Source of the DNA: an uncultured Micrococcaceae bacterium
GTDB lineage: Bacteria; Actinomycetota; Actinomycetes; Actinomycetales; Micrococcaceae
Direction: 5' to 3'
DNA: 54,621 bases
Assembly (NCBI GenBank): GCA_947502645.1
Contig: CANNAD010000003.1
Coordinates: 1 to 54,621 of the forward strand
In this document: piece after piece, positions 1 to 13,965 of the stretch
How positions within the stretch are numbered: the first letter of the stretch is position 1
How the letters are laid out: the number at the start of each line of letters is the position of its first letter
Made by a program: the position numbers and the translations under genes
The notes under the pieces: model-generated
Told to the model about the DNA's origin: nothing
The model's database searches: none
Seen by the model: only the letters and a program-made list of their open reading frames with translations

Positions 1-131
1 CAGCACCACAACCAAATCAACCAATAAAAAATTGGTATCAACAAACTTGGCACACTATTGAGTTCTCAAACAACAGGCATTTCCGAATACTTCCGAATTC
101 GTTATTCCGAATTCCTTTTCTCCGTAACGAC
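1..131 (-). promoter_or_regulatory. rRNA operon leader (16S lies beyond the left edge)
   Basis: Read on the minus strand, this stretch has the boxA-like TTTGAGAACTCAA element (inverted-repeat core TTGAGTTCTCAA at 58-69, plus-strand reading) followed by AT-rich sequence. This is the arrangement upstream of 16S rRNA in Micrococcaceae, where it takes part in antitermination and RNase III processing. A small perfect hairpin (ACCAAT, five-base loop, ATTGGT) lies at 20-36. Three TTCCGAAT repeats lie at 81-88, 91-98 and 105-112. No 16S sequence is inside the window, so the assignment rests on the leader signature and the promoter just upstream. Confidence 0.7.
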
Positions 132-138
132 TTATCTA

Positions 139-168
139 AACCTATTTCATTCATATTCACTCTGTCAA
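139..168 (-). promoter_or_regulatory. Probable rRNA operon promoter
   Basis: On the minus strand a perfect -35 TTGACA (163-168) is followed after 18 bases by the -10 hexamer TAGGTT (139-144), which fits TANNNT. Transcription would begin near 131 and run left into the rRNA leader. A perfect inverted repeat AACCAAT/ATTGGTT (214-220 and 233-239) lies about 50 bases further upstream and could be a regulatory site. Confidence 0.65.
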
Positions 169-418
169 ATCCGCGATTTTCGCGTAATTCTCATGAAGAA
201 TATGAATTCCCATAACCAATCGCGGTATTTTCATTGGTTCCGCGCAGTGCGCATACCAAAGATACCGTGAGTAATTTTGGGGTTGGTCCCCGTCTCTGCC
301 TTGCGGTTTTCACTGCGTGGCTGCGGCGACTTAGAAGACATTACACGGCTGCTTCGGTCGGTGCAAATCGTCGGCCTGAGCCTCCCCTGGCCTGTAGTCA
401 GGGGGCCGTCCAGGCGAC

Positions 419-467
419 AAAAAACGCCGGCTTCCTGACGGAGATTCCGCAGGAATACCGGCGTTTT
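419..467 (-). terminator. Rho-independent terminator of tyrS
   Basis: A ten-base perfect stem (AAAACGCCGG at 421-430 with CCGGCGTTTT at 458-467) continues into an inner stem TTCCTG/CAGGAA. On the minus strand it ends in six T residues. It begins 13 bases after the tyrS stop, so it insulates tyrS from the rRNA operon promoter downstream. Confidence 0.85.
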
Positions 468-480
468 CGCGCCGTTTGGG

Positions 481-1785
481 CTACCTGACTTCCACAACCG
501 CCAGGGTCCGCTTACCCCTACGCATCACGAGGTAGCGGCCATGAAGAAGTTCTGTGGCGTCTATCACTGCATCCGGGTCCGTCACCTTCACGTTGTTGAC
601 GTACGCGCCGCCCTCGCCGACAGTCCTTCGGGCAGCGGACATGCTGGCGGACAGTTTCGATGCCACCAGCAGATTCAGAATCGACAACTCACTCATGCGC
701 ACCGTCGAATGTGGAAGCTCGGCAGTTGCTGCCACGAGGGTAGCTTCATCCAGTGAACTGAGTTCAGCTTTTCCAAACAACGCGGCGGAAGCCTCGATAA
801 CTTTCTTCGCGGCGTCCTCCCCATGGACGAGAGCAGTGACGTCGAAGGCGAGTTCGCGCTGAGCTTCCCGAGCGTGCGGCTTCTCCTCCACCGCCTGTGC
901 CAGGGAATCGATTTCCTCCCTGGTCTTGAACGTGAACACCTTCAACAAACCAATGACGTCTGCGTCTGCTGAGTTCAACCAGAACTGGTACATGGCGTAC
1001 GGCGTGCACATCTTCGGATCAAGCCAAATGGCGTTGCCTTCGCTCTTGCCAAACTTGGTGCCGTCCGAGTTGGTGATCAGCGGCGTACCGAAAGCATGGA
1101 CCTGCTTGCCCTCAACTTTTCGAATCAACTCGGTTCCGCTGGTGAGATTGCCCCACTGGTCAGATCCACCCGTCTGCAGACGGCAGCCGTACTGTCGGTG
1201 GAGCTCCAGGTAATCCATTCCCTGCAGAATCTGGTAACTGAATTCTGTATAGCTGATGCCCTCATCCGAGCTCAGTCTCGAGGCGACATTATCCTTTTTG
1301 ATCATCGTTCCCACCCGGAAGTGCTTACCAATGTCCCGCAGGAAATCGATGGCGCTCATGGGAGCTGTCCAGTCCAGGTTGTTCACCATGCGCGCAGCAT
1401 TCTCACCCTCGAAAGAGAGGAACCGCGCAACTTGCCCCTGGAGGTAGCCCACCCACTCGGCGACGGTCTCCTTCGTGTTCATGGTTCGTTCCGCGCTGGG
1501 CCGCGGGTCCCCCACCATCCCGGTGGAGCCACCGACAAGGCCCAAGGGATTATGGCCAGCCAGCTGTAGCCGACGCATGGTCAGCAACTGCACGAGGTTG
1601 CCGAGGTGAAGGCTGGGCGCCGTCGGATCAAAGCCGCAATAGTACGTTATCGGCGCACCCGCGAGCATTTGCTCAAGCTGGGCCTCATCCGTGGAGACCT
1701 GAACGAGACCCCGCCATTTCAGCTCCTGCCAGATGTTCTCGAATGATGAGTCATTCGACTGGCTCTGAAGCGACGGGTTGACCAT
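481..1785 (-). CDS. tyrS: Tyrosyl-tRNA synthetase
   Basis: This class I aminoacyl-tRNA synthetase charges tRNA-Tyr in the cytoplasm. The protein has 434 residues, the usual length. It shows the HIGH-type motif as HLGN in PSLHLGNLVQ, the tyrosine-binding stretch YCGFDPTA, and the KMSKS-type loop as KFGKSEGNA. A C-terminal S4-like RNA-binding domain includes the segment VGEGGAYVNN. I chose the ATG at 1785. The frame stays open to 1911, but that start would overlap the end of helD and adds sequence unlike TyrRS. No strong ribosome binding site is visible, so the exact start is uncertain. A strong terminator follows. Confidence 0.93.
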   Translation of the reverse strand: MVNPSLQSQSNDSSFENIWQELKWRGLVQVSTDEAQLEQMLAGAPITYYCGFDPTAPSLHLGNLVQLLTMRRLQLAGHNPLGLVGGSTGMVGDPRPSAERTMNTKETVAEWVGYLQGQVARFLSFEGENAARMVNNLDWTAPMSAIDFLRDIGKHFRVGTMIKKDNVASRLSSDEGISYTEFSYQILQGMDYLELHRQYGCRLQTGGSDQWGNLTSGTELIRKVEGKQVHAFGTPLITNSDGTKFGKSEGNAIWLDPKMCTPYAMYQFWLNSADADVIGLLKVFTFKTREEIDSLAQAVEEKPHAREAQRELAFDVTALVHGEDAAKKVIEASAALFGKAELSSLDEATLVAATAELPHSTVRMSELSILNLLVASKLSASMSAARRTVGEGGAYVNNVKVTDPDAVIDATELLHGRYLVMRRGKRTLAVVEVR

Positions 1786-1873
1786 GGGCTTTTGGGATTG
1801 TCCCTCAGTATTTTGCAGCACGTCTACCAAATTAGCGCATTTGATGGACAGAGGCTTCCGCAGCAGTTTTGTG

Positions 1874-4132
1874 TCAGGGACGGATACCCGCTGGTATGCC
1901 GTGGGCGCCAATCAGGCGAAGCCGCTGGGTTGGACGCGTCATCGCTACGTACAGATCACCAACCAGTCGGCCCTCTCCCGAGAGCAGTTCGGCCGGCTCC
2001 AGCACCACGACGGCGTCGAACTCCAATCCCTTGGCATTCGACGGGGTTGTGACGATGATGTCCTGCTCATACCCGCCGGCACCTGTCCCGGCCCGATTTC
2101 CATACACCTCGTGAAGGGCTGCCAGGACCGGCTCCTGAAAGTGCTCCTGCGCGACGACGGCCAGAAGTCCGCCGTCAATGGCCGCGAGATCTTCCGGCAG
2201 CGTCTGCAGCAGCCGCGATACAACCGCGCCCTCAGCAACCTCATCCACGAACGGATCCCAGTTGCCGTCACGTACTGCCTTGGGCGCAGAGACCACGAGA
2301 CCTGCAGCGTTGGCCATACGCACAGCGGCCTCCGCGATCTGCGTTGGTGTTCTGTAGTTGACGGTCAGCTCTTCCTGACGCCACCGTGAACCCACAAAGG
2401 GTTCCAGTGCCTGCTGCCAGGACCGCGCGCCTGCCGCGGACGACGTCTGGGCAATGTCACCGACAATCGTGAATGACTTCATGGGGCACCTGCGCATCAG
2501 CATCCGCCACTGCATCGAGGAAAGCTCCTGAGCCTCATCCACAACGACGTGACCGTACGCCCAGGTCCTGTCCTGTGATGCCCGCTCCGCCGATGAGAAT
2601 CTGGATTCACCGACAGCGTTGTGCTCCGCCAGCGCTTCGGCCGAAAGCATGCCGTTGACGCCCGAATCAGCCATTGACTGATCCATGTTCTCGATGGCAC
2701 GGGCCGCGTTGGCGACGTTTCGCTTACGGTCCTGCTCTTCAGCAGCCTTGTCCCGACCGCCAGTCGGATCCAGCTCGCCGAGTAGCTCCGCCGCTTCATC
2801 GAGCAGCGGGATATCCGGCTCTGTCCAGGGCGAACCGGAAGGACGAAGCAGTAGCTGCCTTTCATCCGGACTGAGCTCCGGCGCCGCGGCCGCGAGGTGG
2901 GCTTCCTTGGAAAGCAACTCGTCAATGAGCTTCTGTGGCGTCAGCGGCATCCATGCCAGATTCAGAGCCACACGGACATCCCGTGCGGAACGAACGTCCT
3001 CGGCGAGATACGAACGATCCGCGTTGTTGCCCGGACCCGACGACTCCTCCAGCTGCTCGGTCAGCGCTTCCGTGAGGTCGCGCAGGAGGATCTTCACGAA
3101 CGTGGTGCGGGCTTCATTGTGCGGCTTTGCGGTCGCGCGGGCCTTGTCCCTTGCCCTGCGCACCTGCTTGGGCGTCAGCGTGAGAATTGTTCCCTCGACA
3201 TTGAGCCGCTTCGGCTCAGCAGGGATGCGCTGGCGGTTGGCCACGGCTGCTTTCACAACTGCCGCCATGGAAGCCCGCCCCTTGATCTCCGCCGCCCTCT
3301 CATCCGGCTCATTCACCGCACTGATTCCAGGATAGAGATGGCCCACACTGGACATGACGACCCCTGTCTCACCCAGCGACGGCAAGACACGCTCGATGTA
3401 CTGCATGAACGCGTCCGAGGGGCCAACCAGCAGAACCCCGGCAGACTGCAGACGTTCGCGATGGGTGTAGAGCAGATACGCTGCGCGATGGAGTGCGACC
3501 GCGGTTTTTCCAGTCCCTGGACCACCCTGAACCACCGTCACGCCAGGCAGCGGAGCACGAATAATCCGGTCCTGCTCGGACTGAATGGTGCCCACGATGT
3601 CCGACATGCGCCCGGTTCGTTTAGCATCGAGTGCTGCGAGGAGGGCACCTTCTCCCTGAAGGGAGGATTCGTCGTCGAGCTTTGCCGCATCCAGAATGTC
3701 ATCCTCGATGGCACGCACATGCCTACCCTGAAGGATCAGGTGACGGCGCCGCCACACTCCCTGACGTTCAAAAGCGGTGGCTTGATAAAAAGTTCCTGCT
3801 TCCGGCGCGCGCCAATCCACCATGAGCCGCTGCAGGCTCTCCGTGGAGAGGCCGATACGCCCGATGTACCGTTTCTCTCCGTCGTCCAGATCAAGCCGTC
3901 CGAAGACCAGACGGTCGTCCACAGCGTTGAGCTGGGCCAGACGATCCTCGTACATCGTCGCGAAGGCATCGCGCTCCGAACGGTTCTGATGTGACCCCGA
4001 GGACGAAGTACGACGAATCTGAGCCAGCTGGGACTCTTTCTCCGCCCGAAGCTCCTCCAGACGGGCGTAAAGCCCATCGACGTACTCGCGCTCCTGCGCA
4101 AGCTCGGAACGGGTTGAAGACGTTTCCTGCAT
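1874..4132 (-). CDS. helD: HelD/HelR-type RNA polymerase-recycling ATPase
   Basis: The protein is a 752-residue UvrD/Rep-like superfamily 1 ATPase. Its N-terminus is a charged coiled coil (about residues 5-70), as in HelD. Walker A is GGPGTGKT at 203-210, and a Walker B-like VVVDEAQE lies further on, followed by superfamily 1 motifs such as VNYRTP and VTTPSNAKGLEFDAVVV. Actinobacterial HelD proteins pull stalled RNA polymerase off DNA and can displace rifampicin. No rifampicin-associated element was seen upstream. The ribosome binding site GGGAG lies five bases before the ATG at 4132. Its 3' end is 88 bases upstream of tyrS. A general UvrD-like DNA helicase is the alternative, but the N-terminal coiled coil favours HelD. 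Confidence 0.85.
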   Translation of the reverse strand: MQETSSTRSELAQEREYVDGLYARLEELRAEKESQLAQIRRTSSSGSHQNRSERDAFATMYEDRLAQLNAVDDRLVFGRLDLDDGEKRYIGRIGLSTESLQRLMVDWRAPEAGTFYQATAFERQGVWRRRHLILQGRHVRAIEDDILDAAKLDDESSLQGEGALLAALDAKRTGRMSDIVGTIQSEQDRIIRAPLPGVTVVQGGPGTGKTAVALHRAAYLLYTHRERLQSAGVLLVGPSDAFMQYIERVLPSLGETGVVMSSVGHLYPGISAVNEPDERAAEIKGRASMAAVVKAAVANRQRIPAEPKRLNVEGTILTLTPKQVRRARDKARATAKPHNEARTTFVKILLRDLTEALTEQLEESSGPGNNADRSYLAEDVRSARDVRVALNLAWMPLTPQKLIDELLSKEAHLAAAAPELSPDERQLLLRPSGSPWTEPDIPLLDEAAELLGELDPTGGRDKAAEEQDRKRNVANAARAIENMDQSMADSGVNGMLSAEALAEHNAVGESRFSSAERASQDRTWAYGHVVVDEAQELSSMQWRMLMRRCPMKSFTIVGDIAQTSSAAGARSWQQALEPFVGSRWRQEELTVNYRTPTQIAEAAVRMANAAGLVVSAPKAVRDGNWDPFVDEVAEGAVVSRLLQTLPEDLAAIDGGLLAVVAQEHFQEPVLAALHEVYGNRAGTGAGGYEQDIIVTTPSNAKGLEFDAVVVLEPAELLSGEGRLVGDLYVAMTRPTQRLRLIGAHGIPAGIRP

Positions 4133-4190
4133 GTGGCTCCCTCTCGCAAAGGCGGACCGTCAATACTACTCCGGATAGAGCTCTTTCCCG

Positions 4191-4745
4191 CTACCCACGA
4201 ACCAACGAGCGTACGCGTCGTCCGGCCAATGCCGCGCGTCCCCGCAGTTCACCCAGCTCAAGCACGACGCCGAACCCCGCCACGTGCGCTCCCGCCCGCT
4301 CAAACAGCCGGGAAGCAGCGGCCAGGGTTCCGCCAGTTGCCAGAACGTCGTCGAGCACCAGCACCCGAGTCCCGGGCCGAAGATCATCGCGATGGATCTC
4401 CAGTGCGGCGGTGCCATATTCAAGTTCGTAAGACTCCGACAGAACCCGTCGCGGGAGCTTTCCCGACTTCCGGACAGTGATTACTCCACACCCACTGGCG
4501 AACGCCGCGGCGGAGGCCAGCAGGAATCCGCGCGCTTCGACCCCGGCAACGGCGTCAAACTGACCCTCGAATGGGGTGATGAGTGCGTCAACGACGGCTC
4601 TGAACGCCGGGCCATCAGCAAACACCGGAGTGAGGTCACGGAACTCGATCCCCGGCTTGGGGTAGTCCGAAACATTGACACATAGACGGTTGATGATCTC
4701 TTCGACGGACTCGGGGTTCTGGGCTGGTCCGGGGCTCTGAATCAC
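4191..4745 (-). CDS. apt: Adenine phosphoribosyltransferase
   Basis: This enzyme salvages adenine by joining it to PRPP to give AMP. The 184-residue protein has the PRPP-binding signature VLVLDDVLATGGT and the Apt-type segments YPKPGIEFRDLTPVF and GVEARGFLLA. The start is GTG at 4745, with no strong ribosome binding site. It lies 25 bases after the true end of the frameshifted mpg gene and 58 bases before helD, so it may be read from either the arg/mpg transcript or its own promoter. Confidence 0.92.
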   Translation of the reverse strand: MIQSPGPAQNPESVEEIINRLCVNVSDYPKPGIEFRDLTPVFADGPAFRAVVDALITPFEGQFDAVAGVEARGFLLASAAAFASGCGVITVRKSGKLPRRVLSESYELEYGTAALEIHRDDLRPGTRVLVLDDVLATGGTLAAASRLFERAGAHVAGFGVVLELGELRGRAALAGRRVRSLVRG

Positions 4746-4770
4746 GCGTCCACTCTACTAGTTGGAGACT

Positions 4771-5393
4771 TCAATCCTTGCCTCGGCGCTTTTCAGCCGC
4801 CGCCCTGTAAGCGGACACAGTTGGTTCACCTGTTGTCCAGAAGCGCCACGGAAACTTCATCGACCCGCCCTCACCCCTGACCCCTACCCGGGGCCCGAGC
4901 TGATTGACGACGTCGGCAGTGGGTTTGCGGGCAGGCGAAGGACAGTGTCGGGACCCTGAACCGACACCCCGTTGTCGGACAGGTCCAGTCCCAATGCTTG
5001 GGCGAAGTTGGCCGGGCCGCGGGCCAGCGCACGATCCGACGCCGGGTGCCGGCGTCGTTCGCGGGCGAGCTGAATGCCAGTGAGCACCTCACCGCCGCGG
5101 AGCAGCACGGCTGTTGCCGTACCTTCCGGTCCGCACACAATGTTCGTGCAGTAATGCATCCCATACGTGAAGTAGACGTAGAGCGTTCCCGCCGGCCCGA
5201 ACATCACCGAGTTGCGGGCGGTCTTGCCCCTGAAAGCATGAGACCCAGGATCCTCGGAACCGAAATACGCTTCAACCTCCGTAATCCGGATCGACACCTC
5301 GCCCTCGTCCGTCGTCCGGCTGAGGACGGCATCCAGCAGCAGCGGCGCAACCTCCGGCCCGGTTGCAGAAAGAACCGATTCAAGTTCAGTCAT
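4771..5393 (-). pseudogene. mpg: 3-methyladenine DNA glycosylase, frameshifted near its C-terminus
   Basis: This is the AAG/Mpg family, which excises alkylated purines in base excision repair. The open frame (ATG 5393, stop 4884) gives 169 residues with the family core ITEVEAYFG, SHAFRGKT, MFGPAGTLYVYFTYGMHYC and ALARGPANFAQALG, then ends abruptly in SSGPG. The missing end is present in another frame directly downstream: PRVGVRGEGG, then PWRFWTTGEPTVS, stopping at 4771-4773. One extra base in the run at 4890-4893 (GGGCCCCGGG on the coding strand) would join them into a normal 207-residue protein. It could be a true mutation, a homopolymer sequencing error, or a programmed -1 shift. The gene starts 19 bases after argH, with GAGG close to the ATG. 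Confidence 0.85.
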
Positions 5394-5412
5394 GACCTCG
5401 ATACCCGTTCCG

Positions 5413-8036
<2,624 letters not shown>

Positions 8037-8077
8037 GAAGTACTCCTAAGAATTGAATTGGGCCGGGGCGGAACATC

Positions 8078-8106
8078 TATGAATGACCATACATCATCGT
8101 GAGTAA

Positions 8107-8115
<9 letters not shown>
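8078..8115 (-). promoter_or_regulatory. Tandem ARG boxes (ArgR operator) before argG
   Basis: There are two imperfect palindromes on the plus strand: TATGAATGACCATACAT at 8078-8094 and GTGAGTAACTATTCATT at 8099-8115. Their centres are 21 bases apart, exactly the two-turn spacing of ArgR operators. The second box runs into the last codons and stop of argR (8107-8109). The site is expected to bind the ArgR hexamer with arginine as co-repressor. Confidence 0.65.
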
Positions 8116-10764
<2,649 letters not shown>

Positions 10765-10768
<4 letters not shown>

Positions 10769-11673
10769 TGCTCCCCCTCAGGTACAACCTGCGTTCCGAT
10801 GCCCGACTCCGTGAACACCTCAAGCAGCATGGAGTGGGCCAGCCTTCCGTCGACAACGTGAGCCCGCGGGACCCCGCCTTCCACAGCCTGAAGGCAGGCC
10901 CGCATTTTGGGAATCATCCCCGATTCAAGTTCCGGGAGCAGCTCCCGCAGCTGCACGGTGGACAGGGAAGAGATAAGAGAGCCGCGGTCAGGCCACCGGG
11001 AATACAGGCCCTCCACATCGGTGAGGATCACCAGCTTGGACGCCCCCAGCGATTCTGCGAGGGCAGCCGCTGCGGCATCTGCATTCACGTTGAGAACTTC
11101 ACCCGTAGCGGCGCCGTCGTCCCCTATTTCCGGCGCAATGGATGAAATGACTGGAATGCGTCCAGCCTCCAGCAGATCAAGAATTGCCTCCGGATTGACC
11201 GTGACAACGTTACCGACAAGCCCCAAGTCCACTTCTACCCCGTCGACGACGGTCCCAGACCGGACCGCTTCAAGGAGACGGCCGTCCTCCCCGGAGAGCC
11301 CGACGGCGTATGGGCCGTGGGCATTGATCATACCGATGAGGTCCCGCCCCACCTGCCCGGTGAGGACCATGCGGACAACGTCCATACTCTCCGGCGTTGT
11401 GACACGCAGCCCGCCACGGAATTCAGATTCGATGCCGAGGCGGTTAAGCATGGCGTTGATCTGGGGGCCGCCGCCGTGGACAACCACGGGCCGGATACCC
11501 ACATGATGGAGGAAAACGATGTCCTCGGCGAAGGCCCTGCGCAAGGCATCACTGACCATCGCGTTGCCGCCGTACTTTATGACCATGGTGGACCCGGCGA
11601 ACCGCTGGATCCACGGCAGCGCCTCAATGAGTGTCGCGGCTTTGTCCTGGGCCACAAACGTGGATGTTTCCAC
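10765..11673 (-). CDS. argB: Acetylglutamate kinase
   Basis: This enzyme phosphorylates N-acetylglutamate and is usually the arginine-inhibited step in organisms with the acetyl-cycling ArgJ. The 302-residue protein has the amino-acid kinase lysine in VIKYGGNAM, the glycine-rich [14 protein letters not shown], and [13 protein letters not shown]. The start is GTG at 11673 behind an AAGGAG site spaced six bases away. It follows argJ after 14 bases and overlaps argD by four. Confidence 0.96.
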
Positions 11674-11687
11674 GTGAGCTCCTTCTG

Positions 11688-12866
11688 TCAGCTTGAGTAG
11701 GCGGAATTTTCCTGCACGTAATCGTGGGTGAGGTCGTTCGTCCAGATCGTTGCAGATTCCTGCCCCGCCTGAAGGTCAATCTCCACCTTGACATCACGTG
11801 GCTGGAGATCAACATCCGAGCGTGGCTCTCCGATACCACCGTTGCGGCAGATCTGGACCCCGTTGATGGACACGTTGATGGCCGCCGGATCGAATACAGC
11901 ATTCGTCGTCCCGACAGCCGAAAGGACCCGCCCCCAGTTGGGATCATTGCCGAAGATCGCCGTCTTGAAGAGGTTGGATCTGGCGACGGCGCGCCCCACC
12001 TCCTCCGCATCAAGCTCCGAGGCCGCGTTCGTCGTCGTGATCGCAATATTGTGGGCGGCACCCTCGGCATCCCGAATCAATTGCGACGCCAGATCAGCGC
12101 AGACCTCCGTGAGCCCCACGGTGAAATCGGCCAGGCCCGGAGTAGTAGCCGCGGCCCCGGAGGCAAGCAGGACCACTGTGTCATTGGTCGACATGCAACC
12201 ATCCGAGTCCGTGCGGTCGAACGTAACGCGGGTAGCCTCGCGCAGGGCACCATCGAGTTCCGCAGACGTCAGAACAGCATCGGTGGTGAGCACAACGAGC
12301 ATCGTCGCCAGTCCAGGAGCCAGCATCCCAGCACCCTTCGCCATTCCACCGATCGTGTAGCCATCCCGGACAGCGACCGACTGCTTGGAGACGGTGTCGG
12401 TCGTCATGATCGCCGCAGCCGCGTCAGCACCGCCGTCGGGCGTCAACCGTGCCGCGGCCTCGACCACACCAGGCAGCAACTTCTGCATGGGAAGCGGCTC
12501 GCCGATCAGGCCCGTGGAACACACAAGAATGTCCGAAGGACCAACACCGAGCAGCGATGCCGCCTCCTGCGCCGTCTGTTCCGTATCGATCAGTCCCTGA
12601 GCACCCGTGCACGCGTTGGCACCTCCCGAGTTCAGAACAACAGCCCGGGCAGACCCCGCCTGCACAACCTGTCGGGACCAGACCACCGGGGCAGCCACGA
12701 TCCGGTTCGAGGTGAATACTGCCGCACAAGCCTGCTGCGGCCCTTCATTGACCACCATCGCGACGTCGCTTCCGCCGCTGGCCTTGAGCCCCGCAGCCAC
12801 GCCGGAGGCAACAAATCCCTGAGGGGCACAGACTCCGCTAGACCGCGTGGATGTCGAGGTACTCAT
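11688..12866 (-). CDS. argJ: Glutamate N-acetyltransferase / amino-acid acetyltransferase
   Basis: ArgJ recycles the acetyl group from acetylornithine to glutamate, and bifunctional forms also use acetyl-CoA. The 392-residue protein is made as a precursor that cuts itself between Ala187 and Thr188 in GLATMLVV, leaving threonine as the nucleophile. The preceding [11 protein letters not shown] segment is also conserved. The reading frame is open upstream to 13064, but the ATG at 12866 overlaps the argC stop as ATGA and begins the known homology, so it is the start. Confidence 0.94.
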   Translation of the reverse strand: MSTSTSTRSSGVCAPQGFVASGVAAGLKASGGSDVAMVVNEGPQQACAAVFTSNRIVAAPVVWSRQVVQAGSARAVVLNSGGANACTGAQGLIDTEQTAQEAASLLGVGPSDILVCSTGLIGEPLPMQKLLPGVVEAAARLTPDGGADAAAAIMTTDTVSKQSVAVRDGYTIGGMAKGAGMLAPGLATMLVVLTTDAVLTSAELDGALREATRVTFDRTDSDGCMSTNDTVVLLASGAAATTPGLADFTVGLTEVCADLASQLIRDAEGAAHNIAITTTNAASELDAEEVGRAVARSNLFKTAIFGNDPNWGRVLSAVGTTNAVFDPAAINVSINGVQICRNGGIGEPRSDVDLQPRDVKVEIDLQAGQESATIWTNDLTHDYVQENSAYSS

Positions 12867-13894
12867 GGTGCAACTCCTGCCTGCGTCAGCCCCGTGTTTT
12901 CCGGCAAACCCAGGACCAGGTTCATACACTGCACAGCGCCTCCCGCCGTTCCCTTGGTCAGATTGTCCACAACAGCACTGACCACTACGCGGCCCGCATG
13001 GGAATCGAAAGCCAATTGGAGCGCAACATGATTGGATCCCAGAACAGACTTGGTACCCGGCCACTGCCCCGCCGGTAATACCGTCACGAATTCCTCCGAC
13101 TCATAGACCTGACACCACACCTCGCGCAACTGCTCTGCCGAGACGCCGGGCTTGACCCGCGCCGTCGCTGTCGTCAGGATGCCGCGCGCCATCGGCGCCA
13201 GCGTCGGCGTGAATGACACAGAAACACCAGTACCAGCCATCGCAGAAAGACCCTGCTCGATTTCAGGCGTGTGCCGGTGCCCTCCGCCCACACCGTATGC
13301 CGTCATCCCGCCCATGGTTTCTGCGCCGAGCAGATGTGGTTTGACGGCTTTTCCTGCACCCGAGGTGCCAGAAGCCGAAACGATGACGACGTCGTCCGGC
13401 TCCAACAGCCCGCCAGCAAAGCCGGGTGCCAATGCCAGTAGCGCACCCGTGGGAAAGCATCCTGGCACTGCTATGCGCCGCTCGCCCCTCAGCCGCTCCC
13501 TGTAACCGGGCAGCTCGGGCAGCCCATACGGCCAGGTGCCGGCATGCCTGGACCCATAGAACTTCTCCCAGGCGTCCTGATCCTGCAGACGGAAATCCGC
13601 ACCAGCATCAATCACAACGGTGTCATCGCCCAGCCCCGCGACGATCTCCGCACTGGCGCCGTGAGGCAATGCCAGAAAGACAACGTCATGACCACGCAGG
13701 TTCTCAACGCTCGTCTCCTGAACCTGACGATCGCGCAGGCTGTGCAGATGCGGCTGAAGAGCCCCCAGGCTCATTCCGGCGCTGCTGTGCGCGGTCACCG
13801 CACCGATGGTCACCTGGGGGTGAGCGGAAAGTAGCCGGAGGACCTCGCCACCGGCGTATCCGCTCGCGCCCGAAACTGCTACGGAGTAAGTCAT
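12863..13894 (-). CDS. argC: N-acetyl-gamma-glutamyl-phosphate reductase
   Basis: This NADPH-dependent reductase gives N-acetylglutamate semialdehyde. The 343-residue protein has an N-terminal dinucleotide-binding [16 protein letters not shown] and the catalytic cysteine at residue 146 in [13 protein letters not shown]. It heads the arg operon. There is no ribosome binding site before the ATG at 13894, and the -10-like TATGGT sits six bases upstream, so its mRNA may be leaderless. An ARG-box-like sequence lies just upstream. Confidence 0.95.
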   Translation of the reverse strand: MTYSVAVSGASGYAGGEVLRLLSAHPQVTIGAVTAHSSAGMSLGALQPHLHSLRDRQVQETSVENLRGHDVVFLALPHGASAEIVAGLGDDTVVIDAGADFRLQDQDAWEKFYGSRHAGTWPYGLPELPGYRERLRGERRIAVPGCFPTGALLALAPGFAGGLLEPDDVVIVSASGTSGAGKAVKPHLLGAETMGGMTAYGVGGGHRHTPEIEQGLSAMAGTGVSVSFTPTLAPMARGILTTATARVKPGVSAEQLREVWCQVYESEEFVTVLPAGQWPGTKSVLGSNHVALQLAFDSHAGRVVVSAVVDNLTKGTAGGAVQCMNLVLGLPENTGLTQAGVAP

Positions 13895-13900
13895 AGAAAC

Positions 13901-13943
13901 ACCATAGCGCGTTTTTATTCGCTAGGTGTAATAACTATGCATA
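13901..13943 (-). promoter_or_regulatory. argC promoter with ARG-box-like site
   Basis: The plus-strand sequence TGTAATAACTATGCATA at 13927-13943 shares the core TAACTATNCAT with the downstream ARG box before argG. On the minus strand a TATGGT hexamer (13901-13906) ends six bases before the argC ATG. A weak TTACAC at the edge of the box could act as the -35, at 19-base spacing. A second box at the 21-base spacing is only weakly recognisable. The assignment is by similarity to the argG operator in this window. Confidence 0.45.
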
Positions 13944-13965
13944 GCGGTCTCTGGCAGAGGGCGCC

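Noticed and set aside
1786-1873. Possible T-box leader for tyrS
   Set aside because: The gap before tyrS is only 88 bases and shows neither a specifier loop nor a T-box sequence.
2897-3994. 365-residue plus-strand frame
   Set aside because: Lies wholly antisense to helD; no domain or start signal; a codon-bias shadow.
4133-4190. Rifampicin-associated element upstream of helD
   Set aside because: No long inverted repeat of that type was seen in the short upstream gap.
11724-13031. 435-residue plus-strand frame
   Set aside because: Antisense to argJ and argC; Arg/His-rich composition without motifs; shadow of high-GC coding.
12867-13064. N-terminal extension of argJ
   Set aside because: Overlaps argC in another frame; the ATGA overlap at 12863-12866 gives the known ArgJ start.
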